Part shown: positions 1 to 10,869 of the stretch, piece after piece
Layout: the number at the start of each line of letters is the position of its first letter
How positions within the stretch are numbered: position 1 is the stretch's first letter
NCBI GenBank assembly: GCA_015501605.1
Contig: JADNRZ010000016.1
Location: forward strand, 558,001 to 622,000
DNA length: 64,000 bases
Direction of reading: 5' to 3'
DNA from: Panaeolus papilionaceus
Lineage: Eukaryota > Basidiomycota > Agaricomycetes > Agaricales
Notes under the pieces: generated by a model
Database searches by the model: none
What the model was told of the DNA's origin: nothing
Seen by the model: the letters and a program-made list of their open reading frames with translations, nothing else
Translations under genes and position numbers: made by a program

Positions 1-2
1 AT

Positions 3-388
3 GGAAACGGTAACAATAACGCCTGCAACACTGGTCCTGTTCAGTGCTGTAACCAACTCCAGACTGTAAGTACATACATAGCGGGATATGCGGTCTCGTG
101 TTGGTACTAACTTTTGCCTTTACAGCAAGCTCAATCTCCCTTGACCGGCATTCTTGGTCTCCTCGGGGTCGTCCTTGGTCCTATCACTGCTCTCATCGGA
201 AGTGAGTTGAATGTGTCACGATACAATGACATCGTTTGACTGATAACATTATTTTAGCCAACTGCAGCCCATTGAGCGTTATCGGCATTGGTGGAAACTC
301 CTGCTCCACCCAACCAGTATGCTGCACCAACGTTGTCATGAACGGATTGGTCAATGTCGGATGCAATCCTATCAACATCAATCTCTGA
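3..388 (+). CDS. Class I hydrophobin, 3' part (gene cut by window edge)
   Basis: Small secreted amphipathic protein that coats aerial hyphae and spores. Three exons are visible: up to 65, 126-201 and 258-388, joined across GT-AG introns (66-125, 202-257). The translation gives seven of the eight hydrophobin cysteines in class I spacing: C-X6-CC-X32-C-X12-C-X5-CC-X12-C, then seven residues to the stop. Since the motif has eight cysteines and C-CC-C-C-CC-C is eight, the visible set appears complete; the signal peptide and N-terminal linker lie left of the window. The stretch between CC and the third single Cys is hydrophobic and Gly/Leu/Val-rich, as usual for class I. The stop is TGA at 386-388. 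Family assignment is firm; the upstream exon is unseen. Confidence 0.93.
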
Positions 389-628
389 AAGCCTTTCCAG
401 CTCATGTAACTTTCATTTAAACGGGCTGTATGATGTGTAAATGCGTATAATCATGAATATGTATATGAAAAGCTACGAAATATAAACGTGAATGTGTTCG
501 CTCTGAAGTATCTTTCAGATTTGCACAGAGGATGCGACACGAACCCAGATACAATGACATCCCAGAAAATATAAGACTATGTACAATACAATTTGGTTCG
601 CGCATTCGCTTTGTTCTACACAGCACAA

Positions 629-2205
629 CTACTCCTTGGCAACTCGAACAACAGCTTTGGCGGTGTTGTTTCCTTGTTGAACATCCAACATCGCCTGAGG
701 CAGCTTATCGAGGCCTTCGTAGATGTGCTCACGATGCTTAATTTTGCCGCTGGCTACTTTAGGTGCAACCTCCTCCAAGAACTTCTTGCCCCAGTTACTT
801 TCGAGGCGGCCGACGATGAAGCCCGAAATAGTGATAGACTTGGAGATTACGTGGAAGAGATTCTACAAGGTTGTGAATTAGCTTAGGTCATTCGTTGTAT
901 GCAAGTCGAAAGGTATACCTTGACAGGAGCACCTCCGGAGTTGTATCCAGCGATCATCCCACATTCCTAATGGCAGTTAGAATCGTGTTCATGACGAGGA
1001 AATAGTCAATGCTGCTTACAATGAAACGAGCTCCGACCTTGGCAGCTTCGAGAGCAGCCTCAAGAGTTTCGCCACCGACGTTGTCCCAGAATATGTCGAT
1101 ACCGCCTTCACGCTCGAGTATCTCGAGGGTGTTGGAAGTCTTATAGTTGAATGCGACATCTGCGCCGATCTCCTTCATGAAGGCCACCTTTTCATCTGAC
1201 CCAGCCGAGCCGATAACCTTGAGGCCTTGAGCCTTGGCTAGCTGAATGACGAGCCTAATAAAGGATGAGCCACTAAAACAGTCGTGACGTTACTCATACG
1301 TACGAGCCAACGGATCCTAAGATAGGATTTGAGTAAGCGATCATGCCCAGACGCAGGATGATCTAATAAGGGCGCGTACCTGCTCCAGTGCTAACGAATA
1401 CGGTCTCTCCCTGATCGGTACCATGTGTGATAAACATCAACGTGTTTCTAGAGCCACCAATCCGGACACTTACCGCTTTTGCTTTCGAGTACTCATTCCA
1501 GGCATAGAAGGCAGTTTTGCCTGAAAACGAGATGACGATTATTACCTCATCTCCTGACAAGAGATCACTTCAAACATGTCCCTGACGTACCTGGCATGCC
1601 CAACACTCCAATAAAGTAAGACCATGGAAGGTTGTGTGGGTTGTTAAGTTTCTGAAGTCCATCAAGGCTCTTGCGAATAAAGTACTCCACGTGGTCTATT
1701 TCATGCACGTCAGTCTCGTTGGACGTCGGGCCCCTGAGGATTCCTACTTACCAAACGTGTATCCGTAAAGGTGATCACCGACTTTGACATCTGCGTTCTC
1801 TGAACGAAGAACCACGCCGACACCGAAGCCATTCAAACTAACAGAATGTGTCAAGATAGGTTGCCAGATCGAAATTATAAACTCACGGTTCACCGAGAGC
1901 GAAGGGTGGCTGTAGTGTAACGTGTTAGACAGTTGCAATACAATATTGAGCTTCCATTCGGGGACCGAGTGGAGCGAGCACCGATGTTGACTTACTGAGT
2001 AGGATTTCTTGCTAGGAGCTCTCATCTTTCCCCTCATATATGGATCAATAGAGATCTCGAGAACCTTGACGAGGAAGCCTCCATTCAAAGGTGCGTTGTC
2101 GAGATCGATTTGTTGTGTGGTATCGTATACGATGGTTTTGCCTGGCTCGGGATAGCCTGTTGGGACCTCATTGAAGAGGACGCGAGCATTGGTGACGGGT
2201 GCCAT
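629..2205 (-). CDS. NADP-dependent MDR-family oxidoreductase (alkenal/enone reductase-like)
   Basis: Medium-chain dehydrogenase/reductase of the zinc-independent leukotriene B4 dehydrogenase / 2-alkenal reductase type, expected to reduce C=C bonds of enals or enones with NADPH in the cytosol. The start (ATG at 2203-2205) opens with MAPVTNARVLFNEVPTGYPE, then the family hallmark SIDPYMRGKM. Further in, the Rossmann turn VSTGAG is split by an intron from the helix LVIQLAKAQGLKVIGSAGS, and DIFWDNVGGETLEAAL follows, as in this family. The C-terminus (RLESNWGKKFLEEV ... QGNNTAKAVVRVAKE) ends at the stop 629-631. At least six short introns interrupt it. It is convergent with the hydrophobin gene. 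The physiological substrate cannot be read from sequence. Confidence 0.9.
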
Positions 2206-2738
2206 TGTGGTAGTTGATCAGATAAGTAGTTGGGTGTTGGAATGCGAAGGAGAGGGGAAGGTGTTCTTGGTGAATTGCAATGGACCCGGTTATTTATATG
2301 TCGATGGCCGACCCCAGTACTAATCTTTCAGGGGCCTTTTGCTTACCCGCATGGCGTCATCACAATTCTTAGTAATCGTAATGTCTCGGTAGCCATCGTG
2401 CTCGGCAACGGCCTCCAGATCGACCGGTGTAGGCGAACCCAACCTGCGAAAGTTGGATGGAAGATTTCATTTTCATTTGATCTTCTTGTACATAGAAGCT
2501 GGGTTTTTGCTCAAATTCTTCATAAGCGACATCCATTCCATGGAGTTGGCGTGGTGCGAGGATGGCGGAAGGAAGAAGGCAGAATGTCTAGCGGATAAAG
2601 AGGGCTCATCACACGGATAAGACATGTTGGCTATGACGTTATCTTATCTACTGGGTATTCCTGTGCGAACTCCATCTCTCTATCAGGGTATGGTAATTTA
2701 AATAAGCATTTACAAAATCAAGCCACCTTGTTTGACCT
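2206..2738. other. Intergenic: 5' flank of the oxidoreductase, 3' flank of the MFS gene
   Basis: No convincing coding exon was seen. It must hold the promoter of the minus-strand oxidoreductase gene and the terminator of the minus-strand transporter gene upstream of it. A plus-strand reading frame covering 2230-2598 has no recognisable motif and lies over the promoter. Confidence 0.5.
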
Positions 2739-5159
2739 CTACATAGCAGAAGTTCCTCTCGGTTCATAAGGGAGGAGCATCGCCAGCACCCCACAAAATA
2801 TAATCATGCATGCTGAAATGTAGACTGGGACAGACGTCGTGATGTTGGCATACAACGCGATTATTGGAGCCTGTGTAGTGCAGCCGAGACACAGAGTCAG
2901 CACAGCGTTTTGCAAATCCTGATGGGTAATACGCACCACTAATCCAAATATTCTGCTGACTGTTGCAACAAGTCCTGTGCCGGTACCGCGATCTTTGGCT
3001 GGGAAAACTTCTGGCGATATTGCATACAAAACACCGTACATGATCTAAACGAGGATACCGTCAGTTGCGGTTGGGATTGATCAAGTGAGAACCTGTATTT
3101 TACATTACTGAAAAACGCATAACCACAGTTCCATCCCAAAAGAGCATTTGATGTGCGTGCAGATGTCGTAGCGAGAAGGAAGGCACCAGTAAGAGCTATG
3201 TTTTGTATGGGGTTACATATTGTTATGCATGAGGATAGGGCCGAACATATAAGCTTACCACACGATATAGCAAGTGTTCCCTTCCGACCAAGGGCAGGGA
3301 TTTCAACAGCCCATGCAGCGAGCAACGCTGCTGGGACACCCACGACGCTGATAATCAGGGTCTATATGGTGGGTGCCATATTATTGACTTGGTACGTTTC
3401 TCAAGTAACTCCACTCACGTTGCGGTAAGTTGTGTTTAGAGAAGCATCTCCAAAATGTGCACCACGACTCGCCAGCCTGATCGTCTTTGTGAGCGCAGTC
3501 CATCAAGGTCAAGAATGGAAGATACCGACAAGAAAGGTAGGAAGCTGTTGTATAACGTCGAGGCAAGGCCAATTAAACCTAGACAGAGCAAAATTAGCGC
3601 GTGATACGAATTGAGAAATCGCAGAAGTTAATACTACCTACCCCACAGACCGATCAACAACGATGTCGAGTATCCTAATTTCCTCGTCGCAAATAAGGCT
3701 TTGATATGGTTGAGCCTGAAATCCGAGGTCTTGCTCAGCACTCCCCGGTCATTGGCATCATCATGCTTTTCCCGAAGTTCATCGTCCACTTTCACAAAGT
3801 CATCCACGCTCAATGTGCACTTCTCTTCCACTCCATTGTATTTCGCGATCCGATGAATAACTGCGACAGCTTCTTTGTCTTTACCTTTCCCAATGAGGTA
3901 CCGGGGACTTTCCATCAGATTGAAAACGAGGAATCGGACTCCCCAGAGGAGGAGAGTCATCCCACCCAGCGTGAAGAGAAGATACCGCCAGCCCATGTTT
4001 TCTTTTCGCGTACAGGTTTCTGAACCGATTTGACATGAAAAATTGGCGATGAGAGGCCATGCGATCTGAGGTAAAGTTTGAGGTTATTGTTCATCCCGCA
4101 AACAATGAATAGCCATACCAAATTCACGAACAGTTGTCCAAAACACCAGTATATGGACATCAAGGTGAGGAGATACTGATGTGGTCCAGGAATAAAGTCT
4201 ACCATGGTTTAAGTCAATCTGAAGATGAATCCAAGCAAAATGGTGCTCACCCAAAAAAACGGCGGAATCCACTGGTAGGTTTCCTGCACTATGTGTTAGC
4301 CATAACGTTGTGACAGAGACTGCGTATCCTAACCTCCAACACCAATACCCATGCAGGCCATCAAGGATGCGAGCGTAACAAAATTCGACGAGCCTCCAGC
4401 AGCAAGACCAAATACCCCGGCAATGAAGAGTGTCACATTGAATGCGAATCTATTGCAATGGAATCAAGTCAGCACATTGCTACCACCTTAACGGTCCAAA
4501 TCACAGAATAAAACGAGGTTATAAATCATGAAAACAAAAGATAACGCACTTTCTTCCCCAAATATCTGCTCCTAGGCCCCAAAACATGGCTCCGACAAGT
4601 AAACCTACATTGGCTGCTAAACTGAGGAATGGGACGTCAAATTTGAATTCGTTGACAACTGGTGTGAGGATAAGGCCCGTTAGAAGCTATAACCGAGTGC
4701 AGGGGGTATAATTATGACTGGTTGAGATGCATATTGAATGGAAAGATAATGTGGAACGTACAGGCCACACGCTGTCGCTGTGAGAGTGTGTTCGCAATGT
4801 TAGACAAAATTTATTCTGCGTGGCGCAAAAATGAGAAAGAGGCGTACGCGAACCAGCCAAATCCTGCTACGATGAACAGTTTGTACTGCACACCATGTGA
4901 GTTAGTCCTCCTGATGCTCGGCATTTGAGTTGTGATAGGTGACCATACACACCTGATACCTCCCCATCCCGATTTCTTGAATAGCCTTGTTTATAAGAAT
5001 CGTCTTTGCATGATATGTCTTCTCCAAGACCCCATCTTCGTAGATGTTTTTCAAGACGATCGTGCTCTGGCTATCGATTCCTGCTGGCGTCGTATCACCG
5101 GTCCGACATTTGGATGAGTCTAGTTGATCATGGCTGGAGGCCTTTTCGTCGTGCAGCAT
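2739..5159 (-). CDS. MFS transporter, SVOP/sugar-transporter-like
   Basis: Multi-exon major facilitator superfamily permease of the plasma membrane. In order: a soluble N-terminus, then IGMGRYQ and YKLFIVAGFGWFA, typical of the synaptic-vesicle SVOP-like branch for TM1. Then come several TM exons between about 4680 and 4000, the exon with GWRYLLFTLGG (TM6) and the loop motif ESPRYLIGKGKDKEAV, then C-terminal TMs including MYGVLYAISPEVFPAKDRGTG, a canonical MFS motif (PE.F....RGTG). The last exon ends ...LLPYEPRGTSAM at 2739. I chose ATG 5157-5159 (MLHDEKASSHDQ); an in-frame upstream Met at 5306 precedes a hydrophobic stretch unlike this family's N-terminus. Many introns make the exact exon structure uncertain. 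Substrate unknown. Confidence 0.85.
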
Positions 5160-6011
5160 TGGTATAACAGAGGGTTGTGGATACAATTGAAGGGATTTAC
5201 AGACGATGGAGGGGAAGCCGGGAATGGTGTCAACAAGAGGGCAGAAGAGGGGGGTGGCGATAATGAGAAACGGAGTACACCAAATATAATGTGGAGAACC
5301 TAGCACGAGATTTGCGGAATATCGAAGGTAAGCATGATAGGAACTGTTGGTCAGTTCATTTCATAGGTATATATATAGCTGATCCATAGTCCTAACTCCG
5401 CTCCCTGGCCATTGCCATGATCTACCCGGCATATCTGGAAGCATCAGCTCATGACTCAGATGTGTGAATTAGGGACCAGTGGGTTCGCGAGTAACAAAGA
5501 GGCTGAAAGAGCTTTGGCTTAGCTGCCTGCATTTGACGACCAAAGAGTCTTTGCAATGAGGCTGATAAGATAGTGAGTGTTGTTGAGTAGGAGGGGGATG
5601 AATTCTCGATGATGTGGTGCGAAGGTGATGGTGTGGCAAGTGGTCCCCAATTAGTTACAACACTGACAAGCTTACAGAGATCATGTCTCCTGTTATGATC
5701 CGTTATGGAAGGTTTACTGACACAGACCGGTAATTGGAAGCTCGGAGATTGGTTGTACAAGGAACGGGTTAAATTTAGATGCGAAATCTACAGAATGAAT
5801 AAGAAAGTCAGCGACCAATAGGAATGACCACAAGAGATAAATACCAAATTCTGCAGCGAAAGTCGAGGAGTGTGTTCCAACGAATTCGATGGGACCATTT
5901 CAAAGTACGACAAAAATTGTCTTCTGACACAATACAACAGATCGCACAAAGAGCATGCACGTATCGTGCAATAGACAAGTAAATACGCGACAAGCACTAA
6001 GAACAATCGAA
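5160..6011. other. Intergenic, 5' flank of the MFS gene
   Basis: About 850 bp with no supported coding exon. Open frames on the minus strand (for example 5449-5760) have no recognisable domain and low-complexity Ser/Leu composition. The region separates the transporter start from the prefoldin 3' end. Confidence 0.4.
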
Positions 6012-6977
6012 CTAGTCCAAATCCTCTCCCTTTGATTTCGGTGCTTTCTCTCCTGCTTCCCTCAGTTCTCGCCGTCTCTTCACATCCCAATTGTATACCC
6101 TCGCAGTGTTGACCTCCATAATCGTCAACTGCTCCCTCAGGAATTCTAAATCCTCGATTGTGTTTTTCAGACTGTTTTGCGCGACATCGAGTTTTGATTG
6201 GAGTAGTGAGATTGCAGCAGGGAGTTTGTACGACAACATTACGTTGGCCTGTTGGCACGCAGGAGAGAAACAAATAGTATCATAAGCTTCAATTCTGAGG
6301 GTAGAATTTCTCTCAAGCTGGAAGGTACTTACACCCAGCCAAAGAAACACAGTATCCGTGTCTTCAAGCTCAGCCTCGGCATAGAGGGTATCGTTGAGCT
6401 CGAAGGTTGTTTTCAAAGGCTTCTTCGTATCATCACCTTCCTCCTCATCTAGATCGTCGTCGTCCGCATCTCCCAATTTCTGCTTCCCTTCCTGAGGAAG
6501 GATATTAGATTATATAAAGACCGGGTGGTGGTGCAAAGGCAGCTTACTCGTCGCTCCTGGAGGTACTCCACCATGTCCAGAGTTTTCTTGATATCTGGAA
6601 TCTTTTCTTCCAGACTTGTCCGACGTTGTGTCATGTTTGATTCCATGTAGCGATATTTTCTGTTCTTCGGGATCATTGGGTTACAAGGATGCATCATGGG
6701 ATGAAAATAGAGGGAGAGGCAGATCAGGATCATGCAGCTTGACCTGCAGCCGAGAAAACGCGTACGCAATGGCATCTTGGAAGCTTTTGAGAATTATTTC
6801 AATATTCTCCTCTCTGTCGGATAGATATTCCGCGACATCTGCCTGCGATAATCCACAGCATTGAGTTCCCATTCCGAGTGAAACAGACAAATAAATACGA
6901 CGCACGATAAAAGGTGCTTTTGGGATGCCACGAGGGTTTTTCTCATCTGACAGCACAGATTTGCCTTTGGAAGCCAT
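6012..6977 (-). CDS. Prefoldin subunit 3 (VBP1/Pac10/Gim2 type)
   Basis: Alpha-class subunit of the hexameric prefoldin co-chaperone, which delivers unfolded actin and tubulin to the CCT chaperonin in the cytosol. Start ATG at 6977 gives MASKGKSVLSDEKNPRGIPK followed by the exon reading ADVAEYLSDREENIEIILKS, then RYRYMESNMTQRRTSLEEK and IPDIKKTLDMVEYLQERR: the N-terminal coiled-coil helix. After an acidic linker (DADDDDLDEEEGDD), the beta-hairpin section reads FELNDTLYAEAELEDTDTV and FLWLG; an intron falls exactly there and the next exon resumes ANVMLSYKLPAAISLL, the family signature. The C-terminal coiled coil runs to the stop at 6012. It is divergent from MRD1, and length is as expected for the family. 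Confidence 0.92.
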
Positions 6978-7548
6978 AGTAATTCAATAAAATGCAGGGT
7001 ACGTTGCCAAGGGTTGTCAGACGGTCAGAGTGGAGAGCTGCTCCTAAACGCAAGTCTAATGGCCAAATCTGATGTCAATAAGATCCTTGTCTCGATGTAA
7101 TCGTAAAACATACCAAAAATATTTTGATATTATGTTTAGCCTGCATACACAAGCAATAATCGGGTAGAACGTCGAGCTAGACACCACTGACGATGGCGAC
7201 AAGAGCAGGACGCGATCGACCAGACCATCCGCGATGATAATGTTCGTGCTTGACATCACGCGCCTTCATTGGCTCGGTCATCTCCGATTCGGAGTTTCAA
7301 TGACTTCCATGCGGGAATATAAAGATTTAATTTTTCTCCTGCTCTTAACTCAAGGTCCGTATCTTGCTCATCGTTCTCAACGTCCATCGAACACGAAAAA
7401 AATGCTAACACTTCATTTTTAGGCGTTTCTGAGTCGCCTTATTCCTGATTCACAACGTTTTTATCATTTCGAGTGGATTCTTATCTCTCAGCTTACCTTA
7501 CAACTGGAGCGTCCCTTAGATCATTTTTCATCAGTGTAGTTGAGCACT
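6978..7548. promoter_or_regulatory. Divergent promoter region between prefoldin 3 and MRD1
   Basis: A 571-bp interval between two ATGs pointing away from each other, so it must carry both promoters. The MRD1-proximal side is pyrimidine-rich. No clear TATA box was found. Sharing a promoter region between two growth-related genes is common in fungi, but co-regulation here is inference. Confidence 0.5.
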
Positions 7549-10500
7549 ATGTCTCGTCTCATCATCAAGAACCTGCCTACCTTTGCGACACCTGATACTC
7601 TGCGCAAGCATTTCTCTCAGACGGCTGGACCAGGCGGTAATATCACCGACATCAAGGTCTCCAACCGCCCCGATGGTACATCGAGACGATTTGGATTTGT
7701 GGGCTTCAAAACCCAAGAAGAAGCGCAAAAAGCGAAGCAGTGGTTTGACCGGACTTTCATTGGAGGTGCAAAAATCAGTGTTGACTTTAGCGAGGTCAGT
7801 TTGTTTCGATCAATTTCTTTTATTGGATCCTGACTCTGTCTTTAGGGTGCAAAAGATGCTCCTACACCACGGCCCAACAAAAGAAGACGAATGGATGGCG
7901 AGGCTAAGGCATCTTCACAACCCATTCCCGAAAAAGCTGCCGACGCTAATCCTTCACCGAAAAAGGACTCCAAACTTGAGGAGTTCATGAACGTTATGAA
8001 ACCCAAACGCGGGCCTGCATGGGCCAACGACGCCGCCACACCCCAACCTATCCTTCCACAAGCGTCATCTTCCACTGGTCCGTCGTCCGCAGATGCCCAA
8101 GCGGCTGAAGATGAGGAATGTGCCCCGGAGAATCCTGAAGAGCAGGGAGAACTGAGCGACATGGAGTGGTTGCGTAGGCGGATGACACAGAAGGTGGCGG
8201 ATGATGTGCCAGAGGAGAAGGTATTTGAGCAGTCTGACGACGAGGATGCTACGCCAAGCGGCCAACTTGCTAGGATGGAAGTGGTATGTATTTTTTTTGT
8301 CCACTGCGCCGAACGTCTGCTCAATTAATTCTCATCCAGGATGGTAAGCCCAAGCAATCTGAACCACCGAAGGACCCGACAATGGAGACCATCCTCCAAA
8401 CGGGTCGCTTGTTCCTCCGAAATCTAGCATTCTCATGTACGAAGGATGAGCTTCAAGAGCTTTTTGAACGATTTGGAACTATCTCTCAGGTTAGCATCCT
8501 TTTCTATCTGTCTTCTCCCTCCATCATCTCTTTCCGCTTGGGAAGAGATTTGTCGTGATGAACATCTTTTAGGGACATCAGACTCCGTAAGGAGGATGCT
8601 GATTTTCCTGGGAAATCGATAGTAGAATTCTTTATTCTGAACTTTGCATCTTTTGACACTTACATCTCGCGTTCATGACTCATTGACTGACTCCTGTCCT
8701 TCTTTCAGGTGATTACCATTTTCTTCACCTCCGGAGCGTCGCTGCATCTATGATGAACACATATTTAGGGACATCAGACCTCTTTGAGGGATGTTGACTC
8801 CACGGGAACCCAGATAGTAGACATATCTGAATCTTCTTTCTTTTCTTCTTCCTTTCTTCGTACATCAAAGCTGATGATATCCTGTCCCCTTTTCTCAGAT
8901 TCATATACCAGTCGATCCTTCAACAAGTCAACCCAAGGGGATGGCATACGTGTCTTTCGCTCAAGCCTCCTCGGCAATGGCAGCATACAAAACCCTGGAT
9001 AAGACGTCCTTCCAGGGTCGCCTGTTGCATATCCTTGGTGCTGTAGATCGTCGGGGTTTTGAGGTTGTTGAAGCTGAGGGTAAGAAAAAGTCCCTGAAAG
9101 ATGAACGTGCGGACAAGAAAAAGAAGGCTGCTTCGAAGGAGTTTAATTGGAGTATGTTGTACATGAATGTACGTCGTCTTCTACAAAATATGATTTTCTT
9201 GCGTTTGGTTCATCGCTTGCGAGTTGGAAAATTAGCTTACCTGCCATTTTTGGGAATTATTTCCATTTAGAGCGACGCCGTAGCCAGTTCGATCGCGGAT
9301 CGGATGAGTATTCCCAAAACGGATATACTGAACGCTGAAACGGGATCGAACGCCGCTGTCAAACTTGCTCTCGCTGAGACGCACATCATCCAAGAAACGA
9401 AGCTGTACTTGGAGTCGCAAGGTGTCGATTTGTCTTCCTTTGGCACGCTTGCTGGCGTCGTTGATGGTGGACCTGTGCATCACTCCAAGCGCTCCGACAC
9501 CACTATCCTGGTCAAGAACATTCCTTACGGTACGACTTCAGAGCAGATCGAGGAACTCTTCAAGTCGTATGGTAATCTTATGCGTGTTCTTGTTCCCCCT
9601 GCTGGTACCATCGCTATTGTCGAGTTCGAGAAGGCGGATGAGGCTAGGCAAGGGTTTAGAGGTGTTGCCTATCGTCGATTAGGAAACTCGGTCATATACC
9701 TAGAGAAAGGTCCTGTGGGGATGTGGCTCGAAGGCTTCGATGTTGAGAAGGCGAGGACGGCTGGTACTAGTACCTCCACTTCGTCCACATTGCCTGTCGT
9801 CCGTGTTAATGCGGATGCGGATGAAGGCGAGGCGGCCACCGAGGACCAGTCTGTGCAAAGTGGCTCAACGCTCTACGTCAAGAATCTTTCGTTCAATACG
9901 ACCCAGGAGAGGCTTGCCAAGGTGTTTACGCATCTTCCCAACTTCTCTTTTGCGCGGATACAGACGAAACCTGACCCGAAGGGTGGAACTGCTCGTTTAA
10001 GTATGGGTTATGGCTTTATCGGGTTCAAGGACAAGGAGAGCGCGAGGAAGGCGCTCAAGAGTGTCCATGGATTCATCTTGGACGGTCATGCGCTTAGTGT
10101 CTCGTTTGCTGGACGTGGTGTGGAGGAGCCTGCCACGACCAAGGACGAGGCTAGGGGTGTTACGTCGAGCAAGAGCCGAACCACCAAGATGTTGGTGAAG
10201 AACGTCCCTTTCGAGGCCACGAAGAAAGATATTCGGGAACTCTTCAGTGCGCATGGCCAACTCAAGTCGGTACGCTTACCCAAGAAGTTCGACGCTCGCT
10301 CTCGTGGTTTTGCGTTTTTGGAGTTCGTGTCGAGGCGTGAGGCGGAGAATGCTTATAATGCTTTGAGACATACGCATTTGTTGGGTAGGCATTTGGTGCT
10401 GGAGTGGGCTGAGGAAGGCGAGCAGGATCTAGAAGTATTAAGGAAGAAGGCTGGTGCTGGGTTTAGTACAGCCAAGGATATGCCAGGGAGAAAGAGGAAG

Positions 10501-10551
10501 TTGGAGTTTATGCAAAAGGGGGATGAGGACACTGAACCTTTGGAAGAGTAG
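7549..10551 (+). CDS. MRD1: Mrd1/RBM19, multiple-RRM pre-rRNA processing factor
   Basis: Nucleolar RNA-binding protein of the small-subunit processome needed for 18S rRNA maturation. ATG at 7549 (MSRLIIKNLPTFATPDTLRK) begins RRM1 directly. Five exons: 7549-7794, 7846-8283, 8340-8489, 8899-9168 and 9271-10551, giving 794 aa. RRM1 is residues 1-82. An acidic linker contains LEEFMNVMKPKRGPAW and SDMEWLRRRM, both conserved in Mrd1. RRM2 (GRLFLRNLAFSCTKDELQEL ... PKGMAYVSF) spans the third intron. Then come the conserved FNWSMLYMNSDAVA block, RRM3 (TTILVKNIPYGTT), RRM4 (STLYVKNLSFNTT ... GYGFIGF) and RRM5 (KMLVKNVPFEATKKDIREL ... RGFAFLEF). It ends in a basic tail. Five RRMs and this order match yeast Mrd1. 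The 409-nt third intron is unusually long and duplicated. Confidence 0.95.
8466..8890 (+). repeat. Imperfect tandem duplication inside MRD1 intron 3
   Basis: The intron 8490-8898 contains two diverged copies of about 200 bp. Copy 1 starts at the real donor (TCTCAG|GTTAGCATCCTTTTC) and contains TTTAGGGACATCAGACT near 8570. Copy 2 starts at TTTCAG|GTGATTACCATTTTC near 8706 and contains TTTAGGGACATCAGACC near 8766, followed by a similar GATAGTAGA block (8622 and 8814). The second copy therefore carries an AG directly abutting a GT. Confidence 0.75.
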
Positions 10552-10869
10552 TCTTTTAAGTTGTTACGAAACTTTATATATATATATTTTTGAGAGTATA
10601 TGGGACTCTTCGTTTTCCCTCGTATCCTTAAATGCTAGTAACATACTGTCAATGAAGCGCCGAAATATTGAGGTCTTGCACGAGAACCAGACGGCTTTGT
10701 TTGTCCTTGTTTTATCAGTACGCGTCATCCAATCAAAACTGCATGTGGGCGACGCGTCTTGCAAGATCATAACGAGAACCCCAATATCCACCATCGTCGT
10801 CGTCGTCGTGGCCTTAAACCAAACTTTTAAGCCATATCTTGATCATAGGATTGCTACATTAAAGCTATA
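10552..10869. other. Intergenic MRD1-RPN9, RPN9 promoter
   Basis: 318 bp between two genes on the same strand. It contains an AT-rich stretch just after the MRD1 stop (TATATATATATTTTT near 10575), a likely 3'-end signal, and a GTC trinucleotide run near 10795-10808 before the RPN9 ATG. No gene is seen. Confidence 0.5.

Noticed and set aside
5160..5306. N-terminal extension of the MFS gene from an upstream Met at 5306
   Set aside because: The extension is Pro/Ile/Leu-rich without similarity to transporter N-termini and reads through what is more likely the 5' leader; the ATG at 5159 gives a typical hydrophilic N-terminus.
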